A stretch of 64,000 nucleotides of DNA from an uncultured Alphaproteobacteria bacterium (lineage in GTDB: Bacteria; Pseudomonadota; Alphaproteobacteria; Micropepsales; Micropepsaceae): assembly GCA_903857685.1 (NCBI GenBank), contig CAIOFO010000105.1:19614-83613 (forward strand), read 5' to 3'. The notes below the pieces were generated by a model. That model did no database searches and was not told where the DNA came from. It saw nothing but the letters and a program-made list of their open reading frames with translations. The translations under genes were made by a program, and so were the position numbers. Of the stretch, positions 1 through 8,579 are shown in pieces (position 1 is the first letter of the stretch; the number at the start of each line of letters is the position of its first letter).

Positions 1-41
1 GAGAATAAGAAACGATCAGGTCCATGCGCGGCATGTTATTT

Positions 42-116
42 GGTCGCGCGGCCGGACGCAAAACCGTGGCGCTACGCTGCCGCTAGCCCACCCGCACTTT
101 TGCTGGCCGGCGCTCC
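42..116 (+). repeat. Family A palindromic repeat, copy 1, with a family B hairpin inside
   Basis: The copy begins GGTCGCGCGGCC, has CGCAAAACCG, and ends CACTTTTGCTGGCC then GCTCC, matching the copy at 46979-47033. The GCAAAA and TTTTGC halves can pair. About 20 extra bases (66-91) form a second small hairpin whose core CGCTGCCGC (75-83) is also present at 5950-5958. The copy ends three bases from the stop codon of the minus-strand gene at 120-674. Confidence 0.75.
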
Positions 117-119
117 AAC

Positions 120-674
120 TCACTGCACGGCGGCAAGCACCGTGCTCGGCTGGGCCGTCATGTTCGGCAGGTTCATCGATTTTTGATAAGCCTGAAGAGC
201 GCGCTGGCTGAGCGTGCTGTCCACGCCGTTCTGGGCCAGTGCCGTGGTCATGGCCATGTAGTCGGCACCCGGTGGCAGAGCAGCGGCACTGCCGGCCGTT
301 GCGGCGCCATTGTCCGCGACCGCAACGGGTTTGCTGTCACTGCTGCCGCTGAAAAGCGCCAGCACGGTGTCGCCGACATCCTTGCCGGTGATTTTTTCAA
401 ATGCCGCATCGGCAATGCTGGCAACCGCGCCCAACAACCCGCCATAAAGCGTGTCGCCGGCAATCTTCTCCGGTGTGCCGATGGTGTCGCCGGTCACGGC
501 ACGATACAGCGTGCCGATCACCGGAATATGCTGCAGCGGGTTGAAAATCGAGAGCAGGTCGTGAAAGGAAAAGCCCGGACCGCTTGCGCCCGGTATGGCC
601 GCCGACGCCTGGGTCTGCGTCTGGGGCAGGCCGAGCATTTTCAAAGTACCGAGGGCGGGGCTTAGCTGGGTCAC
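120..674 (-). CDS. Hypothetical alanine/glycine-rich protein
   Basis: I do not recognise a family for this 184-residue protein. It starts with GTG (MTQLSPALGTLK). Residues around 35-100 contain a hydrophobic, glycine-rich stretch (PVIGTLYRAVTGDTIG and TLYGGLLGAVASIADAAFEKI), which could be amphipathic or membrane-associating; no clear signal peptide or transmembrane helix is visible. The C-terminal third (DYMAMTTALAQNG to LSQRALQAYQKSM) looks helical. Codon use matches its neighbours. It is divergent from the response regulator gene at 853, with a 178-base spacer in which I see no clear promoter. A family A repeat lies immediately behind its stop codon. The real start could be further in. Confidence 0.6.
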   Translation of the reverse strand: MTQLSPALGTLKMLGLPQTQTQASAAIPGASGPGFSFHDLLSIFNPLQHIPVIGTLYRAVTGDTIGTPEKIAGDTLYGGLLGAVASIADAAFEKITGKDVGDTVLALFSGSSDSKPVAVADNGAATAGSAAALPPGADYMAMTTALAQNGVDSTLSQRALQAYQKSMNLPNMTAQPSTVLAAVQ

Positions 675-852
675 CCCTGCCTATAAGCAAGCGCCTTGCC
701 AGAAGGAAAGCCGCGGCGTTGCTGGCTTTTCATGACACCGGGGCATTGCTGCGGCAAAAACTGCCGGGGCCGGTTGCGCGGCATAGGCATTTCTCCTGAG
801 CCGGAATGGCCAAATCGCGTTATGGTCCGGCGCCGCCCCAAGCAAAAGTTCC

Positions 853-1509
853 ATGCCCAGCGCCAAGCGCATTCTTCTGGTGGATGAAAACAGCGTGCCG
901 CGCCGCTCGCTGGCCGAACAGCTGACGCTGCAGGCCGCCTATGAGGTGATCGAGGCCGGATCGGCGCAGGAAGCGCGGGCGGCGCGGGACTGCGCCTTGG
1001 CTATCATTGACGCGGAACTGGAAGGCGGCCAAGGCGAGAGCCTGGCGGACGAATTGCGGGCTGGCGGGTTCAAGGGCCCCATCCTGCTGCTGGCGGCCGG
1101 AGCGCCTGGCGGGACAATTGCCCATGAGCAGCTGACAAAACCGTTCCGCCTCTCGGCGTTGCTGACCTGGCTTTCGGTGCATCTGGGTCCGCATGGCGCC
1201 GGTGAAGACCGTACCTTTAAAATCGGGCCATATTTGTTCCGGCCGGGTGCCAAGCTGCTCACCGGGGCGCGCAAAATCCACCTGACCGAAAAAGAGGCCA
1301 ATATCCTCAAATTCCTGCACGGCGCCGGGCGCACCGTGCCGCGCGAAACGCTGCTGCACGAAGTCTGGGGCTATAGCCCCGCCGTCACCACCCATACGCT
1401 GGAAACCCATATTTACCGCCTTCGCCGCAAGATCGAGGAGAACCCCGCCCGGGCGAAAATCCTGGTCACCGAAAATGGCGGCTACCGGCTGGGACCTCCA
1501 AGTCTTTAA
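853..1509 (+). CDS. OmpR-type response regulator with reduced receiver domain
   Basis: Two-component DNA-binding response regulator, 218 residues. The N-terminal receiver has the acidic pocket (VDEN, Asp11) and a probable phospho-acceptor Asp53 (IIDAEL), and TKPFR holds the conserved lysine. The segment between beta-4 and TKPF is about seven residues shorter than in usual receivers, and the expected Thr/Ser switch residue appears to be Ala. The C-terminal winged helix is intact (LTEKEANILKFL, VWGYSPAVTTHTLETHIYRLR, TENGGYRL). No kinase is adjacent. It precedes the PBP gene by 34 bases and may be co-transcribed with it. Phosphorylation-independent action is an inference. Confidence 0.9.
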   Translation: MPSAKRILLVDENSVPRRSLAEQLTLQAAYEVIEAGSAQEARAARDCALAIIDAELEGGQGESLADELRAGGFKGPILLLAAGAPGGTIAHEQLTKPFRLSALLTWLSVHLGPHGAGEDRTFKIGPYLFRPGAKLLTGARKIHLTEKEANILKFLHGAGRTVPRETLLHEVWGYSPAVTTHTLETHIYRLRRKIEENPARAKILVTENGGYRLGPPSL

Positions 1510-1543
1510 CAGCCGTTAACCCTTTCGGCCCGATATAACGGGC

Positions 1544-3529
1544 ATGGCAAAACGGGGCCGGAAACCAGCAAGTCAGGAGCCGCGCGGCAGGCGTCCGCGC
1601 GACGACGACGCGCCTCCACCGCCGCCGCCCCGGCGCAAGGCGGCCTGGCCTTTTGTCCTGGTCATGCTGCTGGCCTGGTGCGCGATCTTCGGGGCGATTT
1701 TCTACTCGAATTTCCTCACCAACCTGCCGGACGTCAAAAATCTCCTGGCCACCGGACCGACACGCGATGTCACCATACTGGATGATCGCGGACGCCTGAT
1801 TGCGCGCCGCGGCCTCAGCCAGGGGCGGCAGGTCAATGTTTCCGAGCTGCCCGCCTATGTGCCGAACGCCTTCATCGCCATCGAGGACCGCCGCTTCCGC
1901 GAACATTTCGGCCTGGATCCCATCGGCATGGCGCGGGCCGGAATTTCCAACATGATGGCGGGGCATGTGGTGCAGGGCGGCTCGACCCTCACCCAGCAGC
2001 TGGCCAAGAACCTGTTCCTCACGCCCAGCCGCACCTTCGACCGCAAGGCGCAGGAAGCGATGCTGGCGGTCTATCTGGAGTCACGTTATTCCAAGGACCA
2101 GATCCTGACATTGTATCTCAACCGGGTTTATTTCGGCGCCGGGGTTTTCGGCATCGAGGCCGCCAGCGAAAAATTCTTCGGCAAGCATGCCGATGAACTG
2201 GGCCTCACCGAGGCCGCGATGCTGGCGGGCAGCGTCAAGGCGCCCGCCCGCTACAACGCGATCGCCGACACCGATGCCTCGCTGGCCCGCGCGCAAGTGG
2301 TGCTGCGCGCCATGGAGGATACCGGCTTTATCAACGACAAGAGCCGCATCCAGGCGCAGGCGACGCGGCCCCGCATCATGAAAGGTTCGGGCACGCCCCA
2401 ATCCGGCTATTTCGCGGACTGGGTGCTGTCGCGGCTGGACGGATTTATCGGTGACGCGACCGAGCCGGTGATCGTGGAAACCAGTTTCGACCTCGAAACC
2501 CAGGCGATGGCGGAGCGCGCCGTGGCGCAGACCCTGGACGATGAAGGCGCCCGCATCGGCGCCAGCCAGGCGGCGCTGGTCGCAATGACGCCCGATGGCG
2601 CCATCCGCGCCATGGTCGGCGGCCGCTCCTACAGCGAATCCAGCTTCAATCGCGCCAGCGACGCGGAGCGCCAGCCCGGCAGCGCCTTCAAGCCCTTTGT
2701 CTATCTGACGGCGTTCGAGCATGGCCACACACCCGACGACATCATGCGTGACGGCCCGGTGGATATTCACGGCTGGAAGCCTTCGGACTTCGAGGGTGAA
2801 TTCCAGGGCGATATCACCCTGACAAAGGCCTTCGCGGAATCTTCCAATGTGATCGCCGCGCAGCTCACCGACCAAGTCGGCGCCAAGGAAGTGGCGCGCA
2901 CGGCACGGCGGCTGGGCATTATCTCGCCGCTGGCGGAAGTCTCATCGCTGGCGCTGGGCACCTCCGGCGTCACGCCGCTGGAATTGACCGGGGCCTATGT
3001 TCCCTTCGCCAATGGCGGCGAAGGCGTGCTGCCCTTCGGCATTGTCAGCATCCGCACCAAGGGTGGAAAGATTCTCTATGAGCGCAAGGGTTCGGCCCTG
3101 GGGGCGGTGATGTCGCCCGCCAACAATGCCGCCATGACAAAGTTGATGGTGGAGACGGTTACCACCGGCACCGGCAAGGCGGCGCGGCTCGATGAGCGGC
3201 CCAGCGCCGGCAAGACCGGCACCACCCAGGATTCGCACGACGCCTGGTTTGTCGGCTTTACCGCCGACCTGGTGTGCGGTGTCTGGATCGGCAATGATAA
3301 CTCCGCGCCCATGCACAAAACGCGCGACCTGACCGCCACCGGCGGCGGCGTGCCGGCCCATATTTGGCACGCCTTCATGGAAGACGCTGAAAAAGGCCTG
3401 CCGGCCCAGCCACTGATCGGCACGACTTTGGTGGCCCAGGCCGATGCGCAATCACCGCCGCAGACCGACGATGACAAAAAGCCCGATGCGTTTGAGCGCA
3501 TCCTCAGCGGCATTTTCGGCGGCACTTGA
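1544..3529 (+). CDS. Class A penicillin-binding protein (PBP1A-like)
   Basis: Bifunctional peptidoglycan glycosyltransferase/transpeptidase of 661 residues, anchored in the inner membrane. A basic, proline-rich cytoplasmic tail (to about residue 32) precedes one transmembrane helix (about 34-56). The GT51 domain shows [10 protein letters not shown] (catalytic Glu114) and [14 protein letters not shown]. The transpeptidase domain shows the SxxK motif in PGSAFKPF, an SSN motif (ESSNV) and KTGTT (Lys557). It is shorter than the 800+ residue PBP1A proteins, consistent with the compact alphaproteobacterial members that lack a long inserted domain. It ends convergently with the YgjP-like gene, with a family A repeat between them. 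Confidence 0.93.
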   Translation: MAKRGRKPASQEPRGRRPRDDDAPPPPPPRRKAAWPFVLVMLLAWCAIFGAIFYSNFLTNLPDVKNLLATGPTRDVTILDDRGRLIARRGLSQGRQVNVSELPAYVPNAFIAIEDRRFREHFGLDPIGMARAGISNMMAGHVVQGGSTLTQQLAKNLFLTPSRTFDRKAQEAMLAVYLESRYSKDQILTLYLNRVYFGAGVFGIEAASEKFFGKHADELGLTEAAMLAGSVKAPARYNAIADTDASLARAQVVLRAMEDTGFINDKSRIQAQATRPRIMKGSGTPQSGYFADWVLSRLDGFIGDATEPVIVETSFDLETQAMAERAVAQTLDDEGARIGASQAALVAMTPDGAIRAMVGGRSYSESSFNRASDAERQPGSAFKPFVYLTAFEHGHTPDDIMRDGPVDIHGWKPSDFEGEFQGDITLTKAFAESSNVIAAQLTDQVGAKEVARTARRLGIISPLAEVSSLALGTSGVTPLELTGAYVPFANGGEGVLPFGIVSIRTKGGKILYERKGSALGAVMSPANNAAMTKLMVETVTTGTGKAARLDERPSAGKTGTTQDSHDAWFVGFTADLVCGVWIGNDNSAPMHKTRDLTATGGGVPAHIWHAFMEDAEKGLPAQPLIGTTLVAQADAQSPPQTDDDKKPDAFERILSGIFGGT

Positions 3530-3533
3530 TGAT

Positions 3534-3612
3534 AGTCGCGCGGCCTGCGGAGTTGCCAGCAGGCAGCATCGTGGCAACCGCGAGGCCACACTTCTTCCGG
3601 GCCGACTCTCCA
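3534..3612 (+). repeat. Family A palindromic repeat, copy 2 (with insertion)
   Basis: The copy begins AGTCGCGCGGCC and continues with ACCGCGAGGCCACACTT, then TTCCGGGCCGACTCTCC. Relative to the copy at 41249 it carries about 25 extra bases with ends TTGCCA and TGGCAA that form their own hairpin. It fills the spacer between two convergent genes, so it may also act as a terminator. Confidence 0.65.
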
Positions 3613-3617
3613 TAGCC

Positions 3618-4373
3618 CTAGTTATAACGGAGCAGGTTCCGGCCGTTTTCGCGCAGCCATTTGCGGGCGCGGCGGGCATGGGGCGTCAGGGCGTCAACAT
3701 ACGCCCAGAAGCGCGGCCCGTGATTCATTTCCTTCAAATGCGCCGCTTCATGCGCCACGACATAGTCGCGCACATAGTCCGGCGCGAATATCAGCCGCCA
3801 GGAAAAAGACAGGGACCGCGCCGAGGAGCAGGAGCCCCAGCGGCTCGCGGTATCGCGCAGGGTGATGCGCGACGGCATCACGCCCAGCTGCCGGCCAAAG
3901 CAAAGGGCGCTGGCCTCAAAGGATTTCTTGGCTTCGCGCTTGAAGAAATCGGTGAGACGGCGGGCGGCATGTTCGGCGCGGCCGGCGACAAAAATCACAT
4001 CGCCTTCGCACCAGACCGGCGCCGGACCTTTTTTCTCGGCCGCGCGGATGCGGTGGGAAACGCCCAGATACGGCACCAGCGACCCGGGCGTCAGGGACAC
4101 CGGCTTTGGCGCCGCCGCGCGCTGGCGGCTGACCCAGGCGGTTTCGCCCCGAACAAAGGCCAGCGCCGCCGCCCGGCCGGCGCGCGCCGGCGCGGTCACG
4201 GTGACTTCGCCGGAAACCGGATTGACCCGCATGACCATGCGGCGGGCGCGGGGATTGAGCCGGACATTCACCGCCACTTTCTCGCCGTCGATCGCCAGCA
4301 GCTCGCGCGTCAAGGTGAGCTTGCGCGGTTTCTTCTTCTTGAGCATGGCAAGGACGGCTCGCATTTTCAGCAT
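3618..4373 (-). CDS. YgjP/SprT-like zinc metallopeptidase (DUF45, M48-related)
   Basis: Predicted cytoplasmic zinc metallopeptidase of the YgjP family, 251 residues. The zinc motif HEAAH is at residues 208-212 (VVAHEAAHLKEMNHGPRFW), with the third ligand candidate His218 in NHGP. RWGSCSS (about 178-184) is the family signature before the metal site. The substrate of this family is not settled. Several in-frame ATG codons exist near the start (4373, 4364, 4346), and the lysine-rich first 18 residues make the true start uncertain. It is convergent with the PBP gene. Confidence 0.88.
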   Translation of the reverse strand: MLKMRAVLAMLKKKKPRKLTLTRELLAIDGEKVAVNVRLNPRARRMVMRVNPVSGEVTVTAPARAGRAAALAFVRGETAWVSRQRAAAPKPVSLTPGSLVPYLGVSHRIRAAEKKGPAPVWCEGDVIFVAGRAEHAARRLTDFFKREAKKSFEASALCFGRQLGVMPSRITLRDTASRWGSCSSARSLSFSWRLIFAPDYVRDYVVAHEAAHLKEMNHGPRFWAYVDALTPHARRARKWLRENGRNLLRYN

Positions 4374-4411
4374 GAGTTGTTTAGGCTTCGCGGGATATCA
4401 AGGATCAGGCA

Positions 4412-4834
4412 ATGGCCGAACGTCCGCGCTTTCATCTGGCTTTTCCCGTGCGCGATCTTGCCGAATCCCGCGCCTTTTACGGCGAACTTCTCGGCTGTCC
4501 CGAAGGACGATCGAGCGACGAATGGGTGGATTTCGATTTCTTCGGCCATCAGATCGTCGCCCATCTAAGCCCGAATGAGGCCGGACACAAAGAACATAAT
4601 CAGGTTGACGGCGATGCCGTGCCGGTGCGTCATTTTGGTGCGATTCTTTCCATGACGGAATGGCGCAAGCTTGCGGCGCGGCTTACGGAAAGGAAAGTTC
4701 CTTTCATCATTGCGCCCGGAATACGCTTTCAGGGATTGACGGGCGAGCAGGCGACGTTCTTTTTCCTCGATCCCAGCGGCAATGCCCTCGAATTCAAGGC
4801 TTTCAACGATGAGGCTGGCATCTTTGCGCACTGA
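4412..4834 (+). CDS. VOC (glyoxalase/dioxygenase fold) family protein
   Basis: 140-residue member of the vicinal oxygen chelate superfamily. The N-terminus FHLAFPVRDLAESRAFYGELLGC is the typical first beta-alpha-beta unit, and the C-terminal FFLDPSGNALEFKAF holds the usual metal-ligand glutamate. His residues in HLAFPV and HFGAIL could complete the site. Substrate unknown; similar small proteins are often annotated as glyoxalase or bleomycin-resistance-like. ATG 4412 has AAGGATCAGG upstream. Its end overlaps the dsbB start by 26 bases, which suggests co-translation with dsbB and coq7. Confidence 0.9.
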   Translation: MAERPRFHLAFPVRDLAESRAFYGELLGCPEGRSSDEWVDFDFFGHQIVAHLSPNEAGHKEHNQVDGDAVPVRHFGAILSMTEWRKLAARLTERKVPFIIAPGIRFQGLTGEQATFFFLDPSGNALEFKAFNDEAGIFAH

Positions 4835-5279
4835 TACGGTCGCACGCGGCGGCGGGTTCGCCGCCCTGGCGCTGATCCTGGGCGCTTTGGGTTTTCAGTA
4901 TATCGGCGGCGTCGCGCCCTGCGAGATGTGCCATTGGCAGCGCTGGCCGCATATCGCCGCCGCGATCATCGGCATTGTCGGCATCCACTTCGCGCGCGGC
5001 AAGGCGCGGGAACTGGCCTGGACGGTGATCGTGCTGGTGCTGATCTCCGGCCTGATCGGCCTTTACCAGAGCGGCATGCAATGGGGCCTGCTGCCCGGAC
5101 CGTCCGCCTGCAGCGGCCATCGCTTTGTCCTCGGCAGCAACATGGTGCCCGAGGTGCAATGCGATGTGGTGACCTGGTCGCTGTTCGGCCTGTCGTTGGC
5201 CGTCTATAATGCCGTCTTCTCATTCCTGATCGCGGGCCTGGGAAGTTTCGCGCTGCTGAAAGCCAGAAATGCCCCGTAA
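4809..5279 (+). CDS. dsbB: Disulfide bond formation protein B (DsbB family)
   Basis: Inner-membrane quinone-linked oxidase that reoxidises periplasmic DsbA. Counting from ATG 4809 (156 residues) it has the first redox pair Cys38-x-x-Cys41 (APCEMCHWQRWPH) and the periplasmic-loop pair Cys101 and Cys118. Four hydrophobic segments are visible. An upstream in-frame start at 4782 lies deeper inside the VOC gene and is less likely. It overlaps coq7 by 11 bases. Pairing with a ubiquinone biosynthesis gene fits its quinone dependence, though this link is an inference. Confidence 0.9.
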   Translation: MRLASLRTDTVARGGGFAALALILGALGFQYIGGVAPCEMCHWQRWPHIAAAIIGIVGIHFARGKARELAWTVIVLVLISGLIGLYQSGMQWGLLPGPSACSGHRFVLGSNMVPEVQCDVVTWSLFGLSLAVYNAVFSFLIAGLGSFALLKARNAP

Positions 5280-5811
5280 GGCCAAACCCAATGCTCCCGG
5301 CGCCGCCCCGGATATTGATTCCATGATCCGGGTGGATCATGCCGGGGAATATGGCGCGGTGCGCATCTATGAAGGCCAGCTGGCGGTGCTCAGGGGCCGC
5401 GCCAGCGAAGGCACCATCCGCCACATGGCCGAGCAGGAACAGCAGCATCTCAAAGCCTTCGACACGCTGATCAATGAACGGCGAGTGCGGCCCACCGCGC
5501 TGGAGCCGCTTTGGCGCGTCGCCGGCTTCGCGCTGGGCGCGGCCACCGCCCTGATGGGCGAGAAGGCGGCGTTTGCCTGCACCGCCGCCGTTGAAGAGGC
5601 GATTGACGAACATTATGCCGCCCAGATCGAAGCCATCGGGACTCGCGATCCGGCGCTGAAACTGACAGTGGAGGAATTTCGCGCCGACGAAGCGGCCCAT
5701 CGCCAGACCGCTCTCGACAATGGCGCCGAACAGGCGCCGGGTTATCGGCTGCTCAATCAGGCGATCAAGGCCGGTTGCAGAGTGGCCATAAAACTATCCG
5801 AGAAAATCTAG
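5269..5811 (+). CDS. coq7: Demethoxyubiquinone hydroxylase Coq7
   Basis: Di-iron hydroxylase of the ubiquinone pathway, 180 residues. The four-helix-bundle metal ligands are visible: Glu27 in DHAGEYGA, the ExxH pair Glu57/His60 in EQEQQHL, a second glutamate in AAVEEAIDEHY, and EFRADEAAH near the C-terminus. ATG 5269 overlaps the dsbB stop region. Length and motifs match Coq7/CAT5 of alphaproteobacteria, which replace the flavin-dependent UbiF of enterobacteria. A strong hairpin follows the stop codon. Confidence 0.95.
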   Translation: MPRKAKPNAPGAAPDIDSMIRVDHAGEYGAVRIYEGQLAVLRGRASEGTIRHMAEQEQQHLKAFDTLINERRVRPTALEPLWRVAGFALGAATALMGEKAAFACTAAVEEAIDEHYAAQIEAIGTRDPALKLTVEEFRADEAAHRQTALDNGAEQAPGYRLLNQAIKAGCRVAIKLSEKI

Positions 5812-5842
5812 GCCGCTCGCCTCAGGCTCGCGGCGTTGGCTT

Positions 5843-5880
5843 AGCTTTTCTTAGCAAGCGACAGCGAGCTTAGAAAAGCT
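5843..5880 (+). terminator. Hairpin after coq7 (family B core in loop)
   Basis: AGCTTTTCT (5843-5851) pairs exactly with AGAAAAGCT (5872-5880), and AGC/GCT extend the stem past one mismatch. The loop contains GCGACAGCG (5858-5866), the family B core. There is no downstream T tract, so termination is inferred from the position after coq7. Confidence 0.5.
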
Positions 5881-5917
5881 TGCCCTATCCGAGCGCAGCG
5901 AGGATGCGCCGCTCTCG

Positions 5918-5965
5918 CAGGTCCACCGGACCTGCTCACATTGCCACTACGCTGCCGCTAGGCAA
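5918..5965. repeat. Family C plus family B hairpins
   Basis: CAGGTCC and GGACCTG (5918-5934) form a stem with a three-base loop. The 22 bases 5918-5939 are the exact reverse complement of 25327-25348. Next, TTGCC (5941-5945) and GGCAA (5961-5965) form a second stem around CGCTGCCGC (5950-5958), the reverse complement of the family B core GCGGCAGCG. This spacer lies between coq7 and the convergent HNH gene. Confidence 0.7.
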
Positions 5966-5979
5966 CCGCGCGCCGCGGC

Positions 5980-6540
5980 TCACGGTTCCAGCTCGCTGTC
6001 CCAATAAAGATAGTCCGCCCAGGATTCGTGGAGATAGTTCGGCGGGAATTTCCGTCCCCGTTCGCGCAATTCCGTCACCGTCGGCTGGCGCGGCGTCTGG
6101 CGCGGATGCATCCGCGCCTGTTTGGGCAAAAGACCGCCCTTGCTGAGATTGCAGGGGCTGCAGGCAGTCACGACATTTTCCCAGGTGGTGCGTCCGCCCT
6201 TGGAGCGCGGCACGACATGATCAAAGGTCAGGTCGTCGGCATCGCCGCAATATTGGCATTCGAAACGGTCGCGCAGAAAGACATTGAAACGGGTGAAGGC
6301 GGGATTGCGGGCCGGCTTGATATAAGTCTTGAGCGAAACCACCGAGGGCAGCCGCATCTCGAACCGCGCCGAATGCACCACCCGGTCATATTCCTCCAGG
6401 ATGGTCACCCGCTCCAGGAACACGGCCTTGATCGCGTCTTGCCATGACCATAGCGAGAGCGGGTAGTAACTCAGCGGGCGATAGTCGGCGTTGAGAACCA
6501 GCGCCGGACAGGCGCTGGCGGTGCGAAGGGGGGCTAACAC
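5980..6540 (-). CDS. HNH endonuclease
   Basis: Small HNH nuclease conserved in alphaproteobacteria, 186 residues if translated from GTG 6540, which has AGGA eight bases upstream; the frame is open further but that part does not resemble the family. Core features are RDRFECQYCG, DLTFDHVVPRSKGG and WENVVTACSPCNLSKG: the first Cys-x2-Cys, the central DHV motif and the second Cys-x2-Cys of a treble-clef zinc fold. The N-terminal PALVLNADYRPLSYYPLSLWSWQDAI is the usual family start. The biological role is unknown; no restriction or phage genes are nearby. Confidence 0.9.
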   Translation of the reverse strand: MLAPLRTASACPALVLNADYRPLSYYPLSLWSWQDAIKAVFLERVTILEEYDRVVHSARFEMRLPSVVSLKTYIKPARNPAFTRFNVFLRDRFECQYCGDADDLTFDHVVPRSKGGRTTWENVVTACSPCNLSKGGLLPKQARMHPRQTPRQPTVTELRERGRKFPPNYLHESWADYLYWDSELEP

Positions 6541-6655
6541 GGACAAGATCCTGTGAAGGTGTTTCTCCTCTGGCGCGGCGATAGCCCCGGCCATCCAATA
6601 GTAAGGGCGATTCCCGGGCCCTGCCAAGATGTGACGCATGCCTGTGACAGGGCGA

Positions 6656-7342
6656 TTACGCTTCTGTCCCCAACAGACAGGAGGCCGGGCCGGCGGAACG
6701 CAAAAGCCCCCGGAAAGCCAATCCCAGAAAGCCGCCCGCCAGCGCCATGGTTTCGGGGTCCACGCCATGGCCGACGCCATGGGCCAGGTGCCATTGCACG
6801 CCATGGCCCGCCATTCCCAGCATGGCGGCCGCCGCCAGCATGGCCTGGACCGGTATCACCTGATCGGCATCGCCATGGGCCAGAAAAATGGCTGGGCCAT
6901 CCTGGCGCTTGGGCGCCGGCCCGGGCAGCAGGCCGGACAGGCCGACAATGGCCGCCGGCGGGACGGCGCGCCGCAGGCCGACATGCAGCGACAGCATGGT
7001 GCCCTGGCTGAAGCCCACCAGAATCAGGCGTTCCGGCGGCAACGACAGCCGGGCCAATTCCTCGTCCAGAAATTGCTCCAGCAAGGGTCCGGCGCTTTCC
7101 ACGCCTTTCTGCATCTCATGCGGATCAATGCGGGAAATGGGAAACCATTGAAAGCCCTGCGAGCCGGGCACCGGATCGGGGCCATTGGGCGCGGCAAAGG
7201 CGGCGCCGGGCATCTGGCTCTGCCAATGCGGCGCAAGTCCGATCAGGTCATTGCCGTCCGAGCCATAGCCGTGCACCAGCACGACCAGGTGGCTGGCCGG
7301 GCCCTTGCTGGGCGCAAGGCGCGGGCCGGAAAGAGAACGCAT
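6656..7342 (-). CDS. Alpha/beta hydrolase, phospholipase/carboxylesterase type
   Basis: Serine hydrolase of the YpfH/EstB-like dienelactone-carboxylesterase group, 228 residues from ATG 7342. The oxyanion region is LVVLVHGYGSDGNDLIGL, the nucleophile is in GFSQGT, the acid is in AHGDADQVIP, and the histidine is near AHGVGHGVD. No signal peptide is evident, so it is probably cytoplasmic. The substrate cannot be told from the sequence. It is divergent from gluQRS with only 27 bases between the start codons, so both promoters must overlap coding sequence. The frame extends upstream to 7705 over gluQRS, but that part is unlike the family. Confidence 0.88.
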   Translation of the reverse strand: MRSLSGPRLAPSKGPASHLVVLVHGYGSDGNDLIGLAPHWQSQMPGAAFAAPNGPDPVPGSQGFQWFPISRIDPHEMQKGVESAGPLLEQFLDEELARLSLPPERLILVGFSQGTMLSLHVGLRRAVPPAAIVGLSGLLPGPAPKRQDGPAIFLAHGDADQVIPVQAMLAAAAMLGMAGHGVQWHLAHGVGHGVDPETMALAGGFLGLAFRGLLRSAGPASCLLGTEA

Positions 7343-7369
7343 TTTCCAAAAAACGATTAGATTGCGGCC

Positions 7370-8215
7370 ATGAGTGTGACACGATTTGCGCCCTCGCCAA
7401 CCGGCTATCTGCATCTGGGCCACGCCTTTGCCGCCGTCACGGCGGCGCGGGCGGGCGAAAATTTCCTGCTCAGGATCGAAGACCTCGACCAGGGCCGGGC
7501 GCGGGAGGAATTTGTCACGGCAATTTTCGAAGACCTTGCCTGGCTCGGACTTTCCTGGGAGCAGCCGGTGCTGCGCCAGTCGGCGCGCATGGCGGCGTAC
7601 AAGCTGGCGCTGGACAGGCTGGACGCGGACGGCCTGGTCTATTCCTGTTTCTGCACGCGCAGGGAAATCGCCGATGAAATCGCCCGCGCCTGCGAGGCGC
7701 CGCACTTCAACAATTTACCGGCTACGCCGACGGGCCTGGACGGCCCTCTCTATCCCGGCACCTGCCGCCATTTGTCCGGCATGGAGCGTGAATCCCGCAT
7801 CGCGGCGGGCGCCGCCTATGCGCTGCGGCTGGATGCGGCGGCAGCGGCGCGGCGGGCGGGACCGCTCAGTTTCCGCGAAAAAGGCGAAAGCATCGCGGTT
7901 GATCCGTTACAGTTCGGCGATCTGGTGCTGGCGCGCAAGGATGTGCCCGCCGCCTATCATCTGGCGGTGGTGGTGGACGACGCCTTTCAGGGCGTGACGC
8001 TGGTGACGCGAGGCGAGGATTTGCTTGCCGCCAGCCATGTTCAGCGGCTGCTGCAGGCGCTGCTGGCGCTGCCCGAGCCGGCTTACGCCCATCATCGCCT
8101 GATCCTGGACGATCAGGGACGCAAATTTTCCAAACGTGACCAGGCCGTGACATTGCGGGCGCAGCGTCAGGGCGGGACCACCCCTGAGGAAATCCTGACC
8201 CGGCTTGGGCTTTGA
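7370..8215 (+). CDS. gluQ: Glutamyl-Q tRNA(Asp) synthetase
   Basis: GluQRS (YadB) adds glutamate to queuosine at position 34 of tRNA(Asp). The 281-residue protein has the class I signature FAPSPTGYLHLGHAF and a KMSKS equivalent in KFSKRD. SCFCTRREI supplies two of the zinc cysteines of this truncated GluRS paralogue. It lacks the anticodon-binding domain of full GluRS, as expected at this length. hisE follows by 25 bases on the same strand. Confidence 0.95.
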   Translation: MSVTRFAPSPTGYLHLGHAFAAVTAARAGENFLLRIEDLDQGRAREEFVTAIFEDLAWLGLSWEQPVLRQSARMAAYKLALDRLDADGLVYSCFCTRREIADEIARACEAPHFNNLPATPTGLDGPLYPGTCRHLSGMERESRIAAGAAYALRLDAAAAARRAGPLSFREKGESIAVDPLQFGDLVLARKDVPAAYHLAVVVDDAFQGVTLVTRGEDLLAASHVQRLLQALLALPEPAYAHHRLILDDQGRKFSKRDQAVTLRAQRQGGTTPEEILTRLGL

Positions 8216-8240
8216 GTGGCGGCTGTGCTAAGGGGCGGCT

Positions 8241-8564
8241 ATGAGCGACCATCCCATAGACCGCCTGTTCGCCACCATCGCCGCGCGCAAGGCGACCGGC
8301 GACACCGCCGGTTCCTATACCGCACAGCTCCTGTCCGGGGGCGTGAGCAAATGCGCCAAGAAATTCGGCGAAGAGGCGGTGGAAGCGGCGCTGGCGGCGG
8401 TATCGGGCGACAAGCAGCATCTCGCCGCCGAATCCGGCGACGTGCTTTATCATTTGCTGGTGCTATGGGCGGCAGCGGGCGTCACGCCCGAGGATATCTA
8501 TGCCGAACTCAAGAAGCGCGAAACTCAGTCCGGGTTGGCGGAAAAGGCTTCGCGCCCGAAATAG
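8241..8564 (+). CDS. hisE: Phosphoribosyl-ATP diphosphatase
   Basis: Second step of histidine biosynthesis, 107 residues. [17 protein letters not shown] and the [18 protein letters not shown] motif carry the acidic residues (EExxE and ExxD) of the all-alpha NTP pyrophosphatase fold. ATG 8241 has GGGGCGG six bases upstream. In many alphaproteobacteria hisE ends the hisBHAFE operon; here no other his gene is in view, and it follows gluQRS instead. Confidence 0.93.
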   Translation: MSDHPIDRLFATIAARKATGDTAGSYTAQLLSGGVSKCAKKFGEEAVEAALAAVSGDKQHLAAESGDVLYHLLVLWAAAGVTPEDIYAELKKRETQSGLAEKASRPK

Positions 8565-8579
8565 CGCCCCAGGGCAAAA

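Noticed and set aside
1506..1519. TTAA-N6-TTAA before the PBP gene, resembling a CtrA box
   Set aside because: Spacing is six rather than seven bases and it overlaps the stop of the preceding gene, so I did not call it.
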